Below are positions 53,006 to 61,013 of a DNA stretch of 64,000 bases, piece after piece. The notes under the pieces were generated by a model that saw only the letters and a program-made list of their open reading frames with translations, was not told the DNA's origin and did no database searches. Each line of letters starts with the position of its first letter. The stretch's first letter is position 1. The position numbers and the translations under genes were made by a program. This stretch comes from Blastocatellia bacterium. GTDB lineage: Bacteria; Acidobacteriota; Blastocatellia; UBA7656; JADIYM01. Location of the stretch: the NCBI GenBank assembly GCA_016705245.1, contig JADIYM010000014.1, positions 124,001-188,000 on the forward strand, read 5' to 3'.

Positions 53006-54013
53006 GCTGTGCCTCCTCGATGAAAGTTCGGACGTACGTCCGGGCCCGAACGTGAATGACTGCCGCAAGCGTCGTTTGCCGAATCGTGCGACCGCCTTCA
53101 TCGATGAGACAGAGATTCTCGATGTCAGCGGTCCGCACGTATCGGCGTCTCGTCAAACGCGAGTCTCATCTCCGTTCGGCGATGTCTGGCGCACGACCGT
53201 CGTCCTCAGAAAGCGCGATGACGGCGCCAGACGGCATGACTCACTGCAAGCGGTATGCCTCGCCGCCGGGCGCGTTTGACCGGGCCGCCGTTGACCCGGA
53301 ACCCGTAGCGGTGGCGAGGCGCCGACCGTGGTCCCCGCGCACGTAAATGCCACCGCACCTGAATGCCACGACGGCCCCTCGCTGCGCTCTGACCTTTACC
53401 CATAATCAAATCGGCTGGACACGGGCATCTGTGTCGCGTTCATGAAGACTTGCCACATTGCGGTGCACGCCCGATCCGCCTGCATCCGCAACCACCGACG
53501 TGAGCGCTCACCACGGCCGGCCGCTCACTGCGTTCGCGGTTCCGGGTCGGCCTGCGGCCGACGGGGACCGCTCTCCCCGACCGCACGTCCCAGAACCGCG
53601 AACGCAGTGAGCGGCCGGCCTGCATCTCCCGCCCAGTGGTTGTACCGCTCGCCCGATCCTTTTGCGTCCGCCACCACCAGCTCGAGCGCTCGGTCGGCCC
53701 CTCGCTGCACTTCTGACCGTGTCCAGCACAAACTGTGGGACACGCTCAGCGCTTCGCTCGGGGTTCTGGGTCAATAGCGACACGACCACACGGCCCGGCA
53801 TGGGTGTATGGTTTCAGTACATTTGGACGAATATCGTGCCTTCGCAGAAGACACTTCCTTCGCCCGCGCGAGCGGCACTTCGCGGAAACGACTGTCACCG
53901 GGAGAGTTCCACCGATGGAACGCCCCTTGCACTCGTGTGCCATGCGGATGTCGCTGGCGTCCCCTCGGTCGCCGGTTCGACCGCGCGGATTACGACTCTT
54001 CAGGAGGTGCGCT
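53006..54013. other. Repeat-rich intergenic region
   Basis: Contains a 28-bp perfect inverted repeat, GGCCGGCCGCTCACTGCG at 53515-53532 continuing to 53542, and its partner at 53593-53620. Family B fragments lie at 53371-53390 (CGGCCCCTCGCTGCGCTC) and at 53691-53776, where the usual hairpin is interrupted by about 45 bases. I see no gene in it. AGGAGGT at 54002-54008 belongs to the next gene. Confidence 0.65.
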
Positions 54014-54532
54014 GTGAGCATCGACAACAAACTGGAACTCGACGAGTCTCGCCGGCTCGCGGAACACGAAGCCGTGAAATCCACGGTGGCTGCCGACGTG
54101 CGCGGTGAAATCGCCGCCGAAGCCGGCGGATTGACTAGCGCCGAGCAGCAGGAAGCCGCTGCAGTCGCTGCCCGATTGAAGGAGACCGCGATAGCCGACG
54201 TCGCAGGACAGGAGTCGGACATCCACCGGTCGCGAGGTGCGGCTCGACTCTCTCAGTTCATCGACTATGTATTCTTCGTCATCTACGGGCTCATCGGACT
54301 CGAGATCGTTCTAGAACTGCTCGGAGCACGCGAAGGAGCCGGCTTCAAGCGTTTCATCGATGCCCTGACACTGCCGCTGCTCGCGCCGTTCCGCGGCCTG
54401 CTGCCGACGCCGAGCGTCGGTCCCAGTCAGCTCATGCTCTCGTTCATCTTCGGCCTGATCGTCTACCTGTTCCTGCATCTCGCGATCAACGGCCTGTTGC
54501 GAATGGCGGCTCATCGCAAACTCTCGGTCTGA
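54014..54532 (+). CDS. YggT-like membrane protein, 172 aa
   Basis: GTG 54014 with AGGAGGT at 54002-54008. An N-terminal soluble, Ala/Glu-rich helical part (about 1-70) is followed by two membrane helices (about 78-98 and 130-160) with FIDALTLPLLAPFRGLLP between, the motif of the YggT family, which is implicated in membrane stress and division sites. The extra N-terminus is not typical. Confidence 0.75.
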   Translation: MSIDNKLELDESRRLAEHEAVKSTVAADVRGEIAAEAGGLTSAEQQEAAAVAARLKETAIADVAGQESDIHRSRGAARLSQFIDYVFFVIYGLIGLEIVLELLGAREGAGFKRFIDALTLPLLAPFRGLLPTPSVGPSQLMLSFIFGLIVYLFLHLAINGLLRMAAHRKLSV

Positions 54533-54555
54533 CGACGGTCGAGACCGGGCCTGTT

Positions 54556-54702
54556 CCCCGTTTTTTGAGCCGCGAGCGGTAGCGAGCGTCCCACGGACAG
54601 GGCCTGAAACCGCAGATTCGCCGTTGCGGAAGGACAGAAGTGATCGGTACCGGTCGACCGTCCGTGGGACGCTCGCTACCGCTCGCGGCTCAAAAAACGG
54701 GG
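54556..54702. repeat. Family A element, longest copy
   Basis: Arms 54556-54598 and 54660-54702: 43 bases, near-perfect (CCCCGTTTTTTGAGCCGCGA and its complement), with a 61-base centre that includes GCGGAAGGACAGAAGTGATC. The right arm supplies the C-terminal PRFLSRER and TAG of the minus-strand hydrolase. Confidence 0.88.
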
Positions 54703-55464
54703 ACCTTCCGCATCGGTCGCCGGCGGCTTCCGTTTCAGCGCCAGGGCAACGTCTGTCGCCGTTAGCCTCCCCCAATCCCGATAACCGAGCTCGGATGGAT
54801 GGAAGCGGTCCTCGCAGTAGTGGCGTTCGTCGTTCTCGAGCGCGCCGGTGCAGACCATCACCCGGTCGAATTCCCGAGCCAGGACGTGAGTTGCTCGCTC
54901 GAGCGCCGCCGCCCGAGCTCCGAGCACGGATCGCAACGGTTCCGGCAGCACCGGAAACCGTCCGATCGGAGGCATCGCGGCCACGACGACGGGCACTGAG
55001 CCGACGCGCTCGCGAATCGAGTCGACGAGTCTTCCTAGATCGCGACGCCATTTCGTCGGCGAGTGAAGCCTAAGCACGTCGTTGACGCCGAGCGCGATGA
55101 CAACGACGTCGACGGCCTCGGCCGGGACAACCGGCACGAGCACTTCGCGCGTGCAGGCTGCGGTGGCCCCGTTCGCTCCGACTGCGCGCCACTCGACGGC
55201 GCAGTCGAGGCTCTCGGACAGCGCCAGGGCTATCTGGCCCGTCAGCGCCACGTCGTGGCGCGCGGCCCCGACGCCGGCGACCGTCGATTCGCCGACAACG
55301 AGCAGCCGAAGGAGGTTCGTCCCGTCACCCGACCGACCGTGCGACGGGCCAGCTGCCCCGGGAAGGCGCGGTGTCGTCCGGCGAACACGGCGTCCCTGCA
55401 GTACCAGTAACGGCAGCAGCGGCGCGGCGACGGCGCTTGCGGCGAGATACCGGATGTCGGGCAT
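54676..55464 (-). CDS. SGNH/GDSL hydrolase, 262 aa
   Basis: A hydrophobic N-terminus (about 5-24) suggests an anchor or signal. Block I GES (VVGESTVAG), block II ...GANGATA, block III GVND, and block V DRFHPSELGY give a complete SGNH site with Ser, Gly, Asn and Asp/His. Similar proteins are lysophospholipase or carbohydrate esterase-like enzymes. It begins four bases after the thermonuclease stop on the same strand, so the two form an operon. Its last eight residues and stop lie in a family A repeat, so the C-terminus is probably not the ancestral one. Confidence 0.85.
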   Translation of the reverse strand: MPDIRYLAASAVAAPLLPLLVLQGRRVRRTTPRLPGAAGPSHGRSGDGTNLLRLLVVGESTVAGVGAARHDVALTGQIALALSESLDCAVEWRAVGANGATAACTREVLVPVVPAEAVDVVVIALGVNDVLRLHSPTKWRRDLGRLVDSIRERVGSVPVVVAAMPPIGRFPVLPEPLRSVLGARAAALERATHVLAREFDRVMVCTGALENDERHYCEDRFHPSELGYRDWGRLTATDVALALKRKPPATDAEGPRFLSRER

Positions 55465-55468
55465 CGCG

Positions 55469-56089
55469 CTACCGGGCCCGTCTCGGGTGCCGCTGCCGCC
55501 ACAGCCACGGCGGCGTCGGGTTTCGATCCGACCAGAGGCCGCGTCGCGCCGCGCGTGCTTCGGCCTCGAGCCGCTTCAGTTCAGAGTCCGTTGAATACGC
55601 CGCATAGAACCACGCAAGCCCCTCCGCCACGAGCACAGCGCTGACACGCCGACCGTCGGCGCACGTCGCGTCGACGACGCTGCGCCCGTATCGGTCGACG
55701 TCCCGAACGAGAATCGTCACCGCGCGATGATATGTGAGCTCCGCGAGCCGCGACCGGGCCCGACTGCTCCACGGCTGTCCCGCCTCGGGGGCGTCGATGC
55801 CCGCGAGCCGGACCCGAACGGCCCGGCCATCGCGCATGACCTCGATCGTGTCACCGTCCGCCACGACGACGACCCGTCCCGTCCACGTCTGCCCGACGAC
55901 GGGCGCTGGCCGTCGTGTTTCCACGGACACAGCGCTGGTCGGAACCGAAATCGCCACGGTCGTCACCACGGCGGTGGCGACCATCCAGACCCGGAAAACT
56001 CGACTCTTCGCGATCAAGGCCCCTCCGGACGACCGGACGCGGCGGCGGATTTCCTTTGCCCCTTCCGACGCCCGTTGCATTGTGGCCAT
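55469..56089 (-). CDS. Staphylococcal-nuclease-like (thermonuclease) protein, 206 aa
   Basis: An N-terminal hydrophobic segment at about 33-51 precedes an SNase/OB-fold domain (about 70-195): VVVADGDTIEV, VRLAGIDAPEAGQP, then VRDVDRYGRSV and EGLAWFY, the conserved strand and catalytic Arg/Asp pattern. It is probably exported or anchored and cleaves nucleic acid with calcium. The start could also be further in (ATG near residue 36 would remove the basic leader). Confidence 0.88.
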   Translation of the reverse strand: MATMQRASEGAKEIRRRVRSSGGALIAKSRVFRVWMVATAVVTTVAISVPTSAVSVETRRPAPVVGQTWTGRVVVVADGDTIEVMRDGRAVRVRLAGIDAPEAGQPWSSRARSRLAELTYHRAVTILVRDVDRYGRSVVDATCADGRRVSAVLVAEGLAWFYAAYSTDSELKRLEAEARAARRGLWSDRNPTPPWLWRQRHPRRAR

Positions 56090-56297
56090 CGTCCCACGAA
56101 CGGCGCCGGCGACGGAACCTCGTCGACGGGTTCAGGCGAGGATTTCGGTTTCGCGCGCCGGGCGACTTGGCCTATGCTCCCCTGCATCCGGCGCGACGGC
56201 GTGAGTGTCGAATTCGCGTGGCGGCGAAACTCGTCTGCGTCGGCCTCACCAGAAATCGCCGCGATTGTCCCGAGCGGCGCGACGCGCCAAGGATCCG

Positions 56298-57779
56298 ATG
56301 GCCCTCTTCACGAAACTGCGAACGACCGGACCGCTCCAGAAGCCGGAGGGTCCGGCTGACGGCGACCTCGCGTCCCTTGAACGCGCCGTCGCGGAGCGGC
56401 CGTCCGACGGCGCCTTGGCCGAGCGTCTCGCGACGGCCTACGCATCGTCGGGCGAGACCGCGAAGGCCCTCAACGTCCTGCTCGCCGCCGGAGAGCTTGC
56501 TCGCGATCATGGGCGCATCGAAGGCGCGCTCCACTTCATCGCGCTCGCCGAATCGCTCGCCACGGGGCCAAAGCGCATCCCCATCCTCGAACGGCTCATC
56601 GCGCTGCACATCGCGCGCCAGGCCTACGTCCGCGCCTTCCTGATCGCTCGCGAGATCGTCGAGTTCCACGTTCGCGGCGAAGACTCGATTCGGGCACGTG
56701 ACTTTCTCGGCCGGTTGCCGTCGCTCGGTCCGCGGGATGGAGCCTACCGCAAACGCCTTGCCGGATTGCTGACGGCGACTGACGTCGTCGCCGGAACCGA
56801 GCCCGTGGCCTCGTGGCGACACGGTTCCATCGACCAGGACGTTCCCCGAGAGGACTTCTCGGATCTCTCGGTGCTGCTCGTCGAAGACGACGCGGATCAG
56901 TCCGAGATCTTCGCCGCGGCGATCGAGACGCTCGGATGCGAAGTCCGCGTCGCGACAGACGGGCTGGCCGCGCTCGGTCAGATAGCGGCTGCGCGGCCCG
57001 CGCTCGTGATCTCTGATCTCGTGATGCCGACGATGGACGGCAGCCAGCTCTTTCGCGCCATCGCGGCGGATCCGGCTAACGAGACGATACCTTTTGTGTG
57101 TCTGAGCGCGCGCGGCGATCAGTTCGAGGTCGCCGCGGCGCTGCAACGCGGCGTCGAGGACTATTGGGTCAAGCCGATGCGGCCGGCCGAGCTGCGTGCG
57201 CGAGTGCTGCGGATCCTGCGCCGCATCAAGGAGTACGCCGCGCTCGGTGGCGACCTCGGCATCGGGCTCGCGAACGTCGTGCAGGTGCTCGAGGTCAGCA
57301 GCCGGACGGGCACCCTTCTGTTGCGGAGCCGCGGTCGAACGGCGACGGTGTACTTCGCGGACGGTCGGCCGATCGATGCCGTGGCGTGCGGAAAAACCGG
57401 CGAGCCGGCGTTCTACGCGATCGCCGAGTGGAACGAGGGAACGTTCGAGTTTTCGCCGCGGCTGCCGGAGCGCGAGCGGTCGATCTTCGCGAGTGCGCAG
57501 GGCCTGCTGCTCGAGGCGTTTCAGCGGCTCGACGAGTTCGCCGACGCCGTTGCCGAACTTCCGCCGGACCACGCCGTCGCGCTCGCGTTCGGCGAAGGTG
57601 AGCCCGAGGTTGATTACGCCGACCGCGCGCACCTCGAAAGGCTGCGCTCCATCGTCGACGGCTCGAAGGCGCTCTCGGAGGTGCTGGCAGAACTCGTCGG
57701 CGAGCTGGAGCCCGTCCTGCTGCTTGCCCGACTCGTCCGCGACGGCGCGATCACATCGGCCCGGAACCCCGAGGGGTAG
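56298..57779 (+). CDS. Response regulator with PATAN (DUF4388) domain, 493 aa
   Basis: An N-terminal TPR-like helical region (about 25-170), a receiver (about 195-315; LLVEDDAD, Asp in VISDLVMP, Lys in WVKPM), then a PATAN/DUF4388 domain (about 335-430; LGIGLANVVQVLEVSSRTGTL and GEPAFYAIAEWNEGTFEF). Such proteins act in gliding or gene-expression phosphorelays. ATG 56298 follows AAGGA at 56289-56293. The last residues SARNPEG and the TAG fall in a family B-like word, so the end may be repeat-derived. Confidence 0.85.
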   Translation: MALFTKLRTTGPLQKPEGPADGDLASLERAVAERPSDGALAERLATAYASSGETAKALNVLLAAGELARDHGRIEGALHFIALAESLATGPKRIPILERLIALHIARQAYVRAFLIAREIVEFHVRGEDSIRARDFLGRLPSLGPRDGAYRKRLAGLLTATDVVAGTEPVASWRHGSIDQDVPREDFSDLSVLLVEDDADQSEIFAAAIETLGCEVRVATDGLAALGQIAAARPALVISDLVMPTMDGSQLFRAIAADPANETIPFVCLSARGDQFEVAAALQRGVEDYWVKPMRPAELRARVLRILRRIKEYAALGGDLGIGLANVVQVLEVSSRTGTLLLRSRGRTATVYFADGRPIDAVACGKTGEPAFYAIAEWNEGTFEFSPRLPERERSIFASAQGLLLEAFQRLDEFADAVAELPPDHAVALAFGEGEPEVDYADRAHLERLRSIVDGSKALSEVLAELVGELEPVLLLARLVRDGAITSARNPEG

Positions 57780-57796
57780 TGCGCGATGCGGACGGT

Positions 57797-57942
57797 CCCC
57801 GTTTTTTGAGCCGCGAGCGGTAGCGAGCGTCCCCGGACGGTCGAACGGTTCCGATCACTTACGTCCTTCCGCCACGACGAGTCCGCGCTTTCAGGCACCA
57901 TCCGTGGGACGCTCGCTACCGCTCGCGGCTCAAGGAACGGGG
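57797..57942. repeat. Family A element, third long copy
   Basis: Arms about 57797-57840 and 57899-57942 match the copies at 54556-54702 and 40055-40190, including the CCCCGTTTTTTGAG tip. The centre carries the internal segment of 54600-54659 in the opposite orientation. Confidence 0.85.
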
Positions 57943-57968
57943 GACATCGCTCGGGGTCCCGGAGCTCC

Positions 57969-58241
57969 CTAACCCGCCCCGGGCCATAAGTCGTCGAGCA
58001 GTGTCTGAATGCGAGCGAGACGGCGACGCGCTTCGCTGACTGCTGCCTGCATTCCGGCGCGGACCGACAGCGCCTGCCCCGCCGCGCCGCCGTCAGGGCC
58101 CGCCACGGACCACATCACCCCTCCGGATCGGTCCATTGTCACGCTCAGTTCCCACGGACCGGACGCAGCGACATGCGTTTCCGCGAGACCGTCGTCATCC
58201 GCTGGCTCGAGCGCCATCCAGGCATTGATGAAATCGGACAC
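57969..58241 (-). CDS. Small hypothetical protein, 90 aa
   Basis: GTG 58241 is preceded by AAGGAG. The sequence SDFINAWMALEPADDD...WELSVTMDRSGGVMWSVAGPDGG has alternating strands, then a C-terminal helix (SEARRRLARIQTLLDDL). No family recognised. It is convergent with the PATAN gene. Confidence 0.55.
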   Translation of the reverse strand: MSDFINAWMALEPADDDGLAETHVAASGPWELSVTMDRSGGVMWSVAGPDGGAAGQALSVRAGMQAAVSEARRRLARIQTLLDDLWPGAG

Positions 58242-58359
58242 GGCTACTCCTTCTCGCAGTACTCTGGGACGACCTCCAAACTTTGACTCACCCGGCAAGC
58301 CCGGTTATACATACGTCCAGCGGTAAATATCTCGTTTTGAGCTTTCTGAGGGGGGAGCG

Positions 58360-58859
58360 ATGGCGATAAGTGGACACAAGGGAGTAAGTCGAATAGACCA
58401 GGTCTCGAAGAATCATCACGGCTGGTACGTCCGGGTTCGATACAACGGTACGACAGTCTCGAAGTTTTTCGCGACGGGCTCTACGGGAATCGCGACAAGG
58501 CGCTGAAGGCAGCCGTCGCGTTCCGCAACGAAACGGAGAAGGAGCTCGGCAAGCCGCGCACCGACCGTACCATCCTGCCGATGACGAACCGGAACACGTC
58601 GGGCGTCGTTGGAGTTCGTCGCCGCGTCCGGGGTCGAAAACCCGTCGATGGCGTGCAGACTTTCGCCGCGTATTACGAGGCCTGCTGGAGTCCCCGGCCC
58701 GGAAAGCTGCAACGAAAGCTCTTCTCCGTCGACCAGCTTGGCGAGCGCGGGGCGTTCCTTGCGGCGTGTGCATTCAGACGCGAGCGTGAACGCGAAATGC
58801 TTGGCGGCGAAATCCGGGCCAACTGGGCCGCGGCCGCAGCCAAGATCCTCAGCGTCTAA
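58360..58859 (+). CDS. AP2-domain-like DNA-binding protein, one frameshift
   Basis: ATG 58360 follows GAGGGGGGAGCG. The first AP2-like unit reads GVSRIDQVSKNHHGWYVRVRYN...KFF, and the frame breaks after the TTTTT at 58465-58469; one more C continues RDGLYGNRDKALKAAVAFR, the typical AP2 helix. A second, degenerate unit follows (NTSGVVGVRRRVRGRK...FAAYYEACW...KLFSV). About 166 residues in all. AP2 proteins in bacteria are mostly phage- or transposon-linked, so this may be an acquired gene. Confidence 0.7.
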
Positions 58860-58966
58860 CCGGCTCCGATTCCATTCGCGCGGGATGCCTCGTGTGCCCC
58901 GCGCCGGCATCGGTCGGGACCAGGCGCGGCTGCATGCTCCGGGGCGTGCAGCCGCGCCGCGTTCAT

Positions 58967-59071
58967 TCAGCCCTGTGCGGGTTTTCGGAGCCGCCCTCCG
59001 ACGATGGCGCCCGCCGCCCCGATGAAGGGGTTCAGGAAGTTGATCCAGTGGGGCGTCTGCGACTTCGCCAT
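58967..59071 (-). CDS. Possible 34-aa membrane peptide
   Basis: ATG 59071 opens MAKSQTPHWINFLNPFIGAAG, continuing to IVGGRLRKPAQG. It has a single hydrophobic turn and codon use like its neighbours, which is why I list it. There is no convincing ribosome site, and the frame extends upstream without a clear start, so it could also be chance. The rest of the gap 58860-59209 holds nothing else. Confidence 0.3.
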   Translation of the reverse strand: MAKSQTPHWINFLNPFIGAAGAIVGGRLRKPAQG

Positions 59072-59209
59072 GGCCTCGAGGTTCGCCACGTTCTCCGGGC
59101 GCGGCTCGTTTGCGGCGGGTTCGGCATCATCAACGCGGACGGCCAGCAGAATGCCGGCAGACGCCGACGGCGAAAGCAACGCCACACGATGTAGCGACTG
59201 GAGGTGCTT

Positions 59210-59599
59210 ATGGCAGGCGAAACGCCCCGCGTCGGGGCCATCACGTGGGCTGATCTGACGGTGCCGAATGCCGACGAGGTGCGCGGGTTCTACCGCGACG
59301 TCGTGGGTTATGACGTCGTCGAGCTCGACATGGGCGGCTACTCGGACTACTGCATGAACGTCCCGGGCACCGAGACGACCGTCGCGGGCGTGTGCCATGC
59401 GCGCGGCCCCAATGCGGACCTGCCGCCGATGTGGCTCATCTACATCACGGTCTCGGATCTGGCGGCTAGCGTGGCAAAGGTAAAGGAGCTCGGCGGGAAA
59501 GTGATTCGCGAGCCGAAATCGATGGGCGAGTGGGGCTCGATGGCGGTCATCGAGGATCCGGCCGGGGCGGTCGCCGCGTTGATCGAACCTCCGAAATGA
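59210..59599 (+). CDS. VOC-family (glyoxalase/bleomycin-resistance fold) protein, 129 aa
   Basis: GGAGGTG at 59200-59206 precedes ATG 59210. ITWADLTVPNADEVRGFYRDVVGY and MAVIEDPAGAVAALIEP give the paired beta-alpha-beta-beta-beta modules. Such 'AdpgK-like' VOC proteins are mostly uncharacterised. It is followed 44 bases later by a SnoaL-like gene on the same strand. Confidence 0.9.
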   Translation: MAGETPRVGAITWADLTVPNADEVRGFYRDVVGYDVVELDMGGYSDYCMNVPGTETTVAGVCHARGPNADLPPMWLIYITVSDLAASVAKVKELGGKVIREPKSMGEWGSMAVIEDPAGAVAALIEPPK

Positions 59600-59643
59600 T
59601 CCACACCCCCAGTCGACGGCGGCTGGGCTACGAGGAAGAACTA

Positions 59644-60111
59644 ATGCGACAAGTCGCGGCCGTATTGGCCCTTGTTCTGTCGATGCTCGCTGTAGCTGAT
59701 GCCCAGCAGCCCGCCGCGACGGCCGAGCCGTCGGTCATCCTGCCCAAGGAGCTCGCGCGCGTGCTGACCGACTACGAAACGGCCTGGCAGGCGAAGGACG
59801 CCGCCGCGCTCGCCCGGCTCTTTGCCGAAGACGGTTACGTGTTGCCGAACGGAGGCACGCCGGTGAAGGGACGGGCGGCAATCGAGAAGTTCTACACCGG
59901 ACATGGAGGCCCGCTCTCGCTGCGGGCGATCGCATTTGCCTCGGACGGCAACGTCGGCTACATCCTCGGTGGATACGCGTCGAAGGCGGGAGAACCGGAC
60001 ATTGGCAAGTTCACGCTGACGCTGCGCAAGGACACGAGCGGTCGGTGGCAAATCGTCTCGGACATGGACAGCGCCAACCAGCGGCCGAAGCCGCCGCAGG
60101 CCGGATGGTGA
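59644..60111 (+). CDS. Secreted SnoaL/DUF4440-like protein, 155 aa
   Basis: ATG 59644 opens a signal peptide (MRQVAAVLALVLSMLAVADA). The mature part has DYETAWQAKDAAALARLFAEDGYV and GRAAIEKFYTG, the NTF2-fold nuclear transport factor/SnoaL pattern, with SGRWQIVSDMDS near the end. It probably binds a small ligand in the periplasm. Its TGA overlaps the next start by seven bases. Confidence 0.85.
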   Translation: MRQVAAVLALVLSMLAVADAQQPAATAEPSVILPKELARVLTDYETAWQAKDAAALARLFAEDGYVLPNGGTPVKGRAAIEKFYTGHGGPLSLRAIAFASDGNVGYILGGYASKAGEPDIGKFTLTLRKDTSGRWQIVSDMDSANQRPKPPQAGW

Positions 60112-60506
60112 GCGGCGTGCCGTTGCAGAAGTGGATGCGGATCGCGCTCGGGCTCACGGCGGTGATGAACATCGGCGGTGCGCTCGCATTCGCGCCGTTG
60201 ACAAAGGCCGGCCCGGAGATGCTCAACCTTCCCGGGCCCGTACACCCGATCTACCTCTGGATGATCGCGGAGTTCATCGCCGTGTTTGGCGTGGCCTACG
60301 CCTGGTGCGCTGTGAAAGGACGTGCGCCGCGGCTCTTCATCGCGATGGGCGCGGCCGGCAAGCTGCTCTTCTTCGGGACGCTCGTCGCCTTCTGGATGAC
60401 GGGCGCGCTGAAGCTCGAGGCCGCGGCGGGAGGCATCGGCGACCTGATCTTCGCCGGGCTTTTCCTTTACTGGCTCTACACGGTGCGCGACGGCGCGGAG
60501 GGCTGA
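60105..60506 (+). CDS. Four-helix membrane protein, 133 aa
   Basis: ATG 60105 overlaps the preceding stop. Four hydrophobic helices at about 10-30, 45-65, 75-95 and 105-125, with GGALAFAP and GDLIFAGLFLYWLY. It is of DoxX-like size and topology, but lacks strong motifs. It lies in a run of small co-directional genes. Confidence 0.75.
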   Translation: MVSGVPLQKWMRIALGLTAVMNIGGALAFAPLTKAGPEMLNLPGPVHPIYLWMIAEFIAVFGVAYAWCAVKGRAPRLFIAMGAAGKLLFFGTLVAFWMTGALKLEAAAGGIGDLIFAGLFLYWLYTVRDGAEG

Positions 60507-60525
60507 TCGCCTGGCGATCGGAATC

Positions 60526-60894
60526 ATGACCAGACTGAAGACCGCCGCACGATTCCTGTTCGCCGCGTTTTTCATCGCGGCGGGGATCAACCACTTCGTC
60601 AATCCGGCGTTCTACGTCGGCATCATGCCGCCGTACCTGCCGTGGCACCTCGCGCTCGTATACGTGAGCGGCGTGGCCGAGATCGTCCTCGGCGCGATGC
60701 TGTGTTTCCGGCGATGGATGGCGCTCGCGGGATGGGGCCTGATCGCGCTGCTCATCGCGGTGTTTCCCGCGAACGTGCACATGGCGATGAACCCGGAGCT
60801 CTATGCGCCGCTCTCGCCGGTGGGCCTCTGGATCCGCCTCCCGATCCAGTTCCTCCTCATCGCCTGGGCCTGGTCGTATACACGGAAGGCCTGA
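60526..60894 (+). CDS. DoxX-like membrane protein, 122 aa
   Basis: ATG 60526. Helices at about 8-25, 38-58, 64-82 and 100-118. AAGINHFVNPAFYVGIMPPYLP is the conserved first-loop pattern of DoxX/MauE-like proteins, whose partner is often a redox or sulfur enzyme. Twenty bases after the previous gene. Confidence 0.88.
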   Translation: MTRLKTAARFLFAAFFIAAGINHFVNPAFYVGIMPPYLPWHLALVYVSGVAEIVLGAMLCFRRWMALAGWGLIALLIAVFPANVHMAMNPELYAPLSPVGLWIRLPIQFLLIAWAWSYTRKA

Positions 60895-60916
60895 CGTGGC
60901 TACGCGGATCAAGAGT

Positions 60917-60995
60917 AGACAGGATTACAGGATTATCAGGATTGACAGGATCGATCAAGAATCCTGTCAATCCTGATAATCCTGTAATCCTGTCT
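60917..60995. repeat. Perfect 35-bp inverted repeat (AGACAGGATTACAGGATT)
   Basis: Arms 60917-60951 and 60961-60995 are exact complements with a nine-base loop (CGATCAAGA). Each arm is made of AGGATT/CAGGAT units. It separates convergent genes, so it may terminate both, though no U tract follows. Confidence 0.9.
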
Positions 60996-61013
60996 ATTGC
61001 TCCGGGTTCAGAC

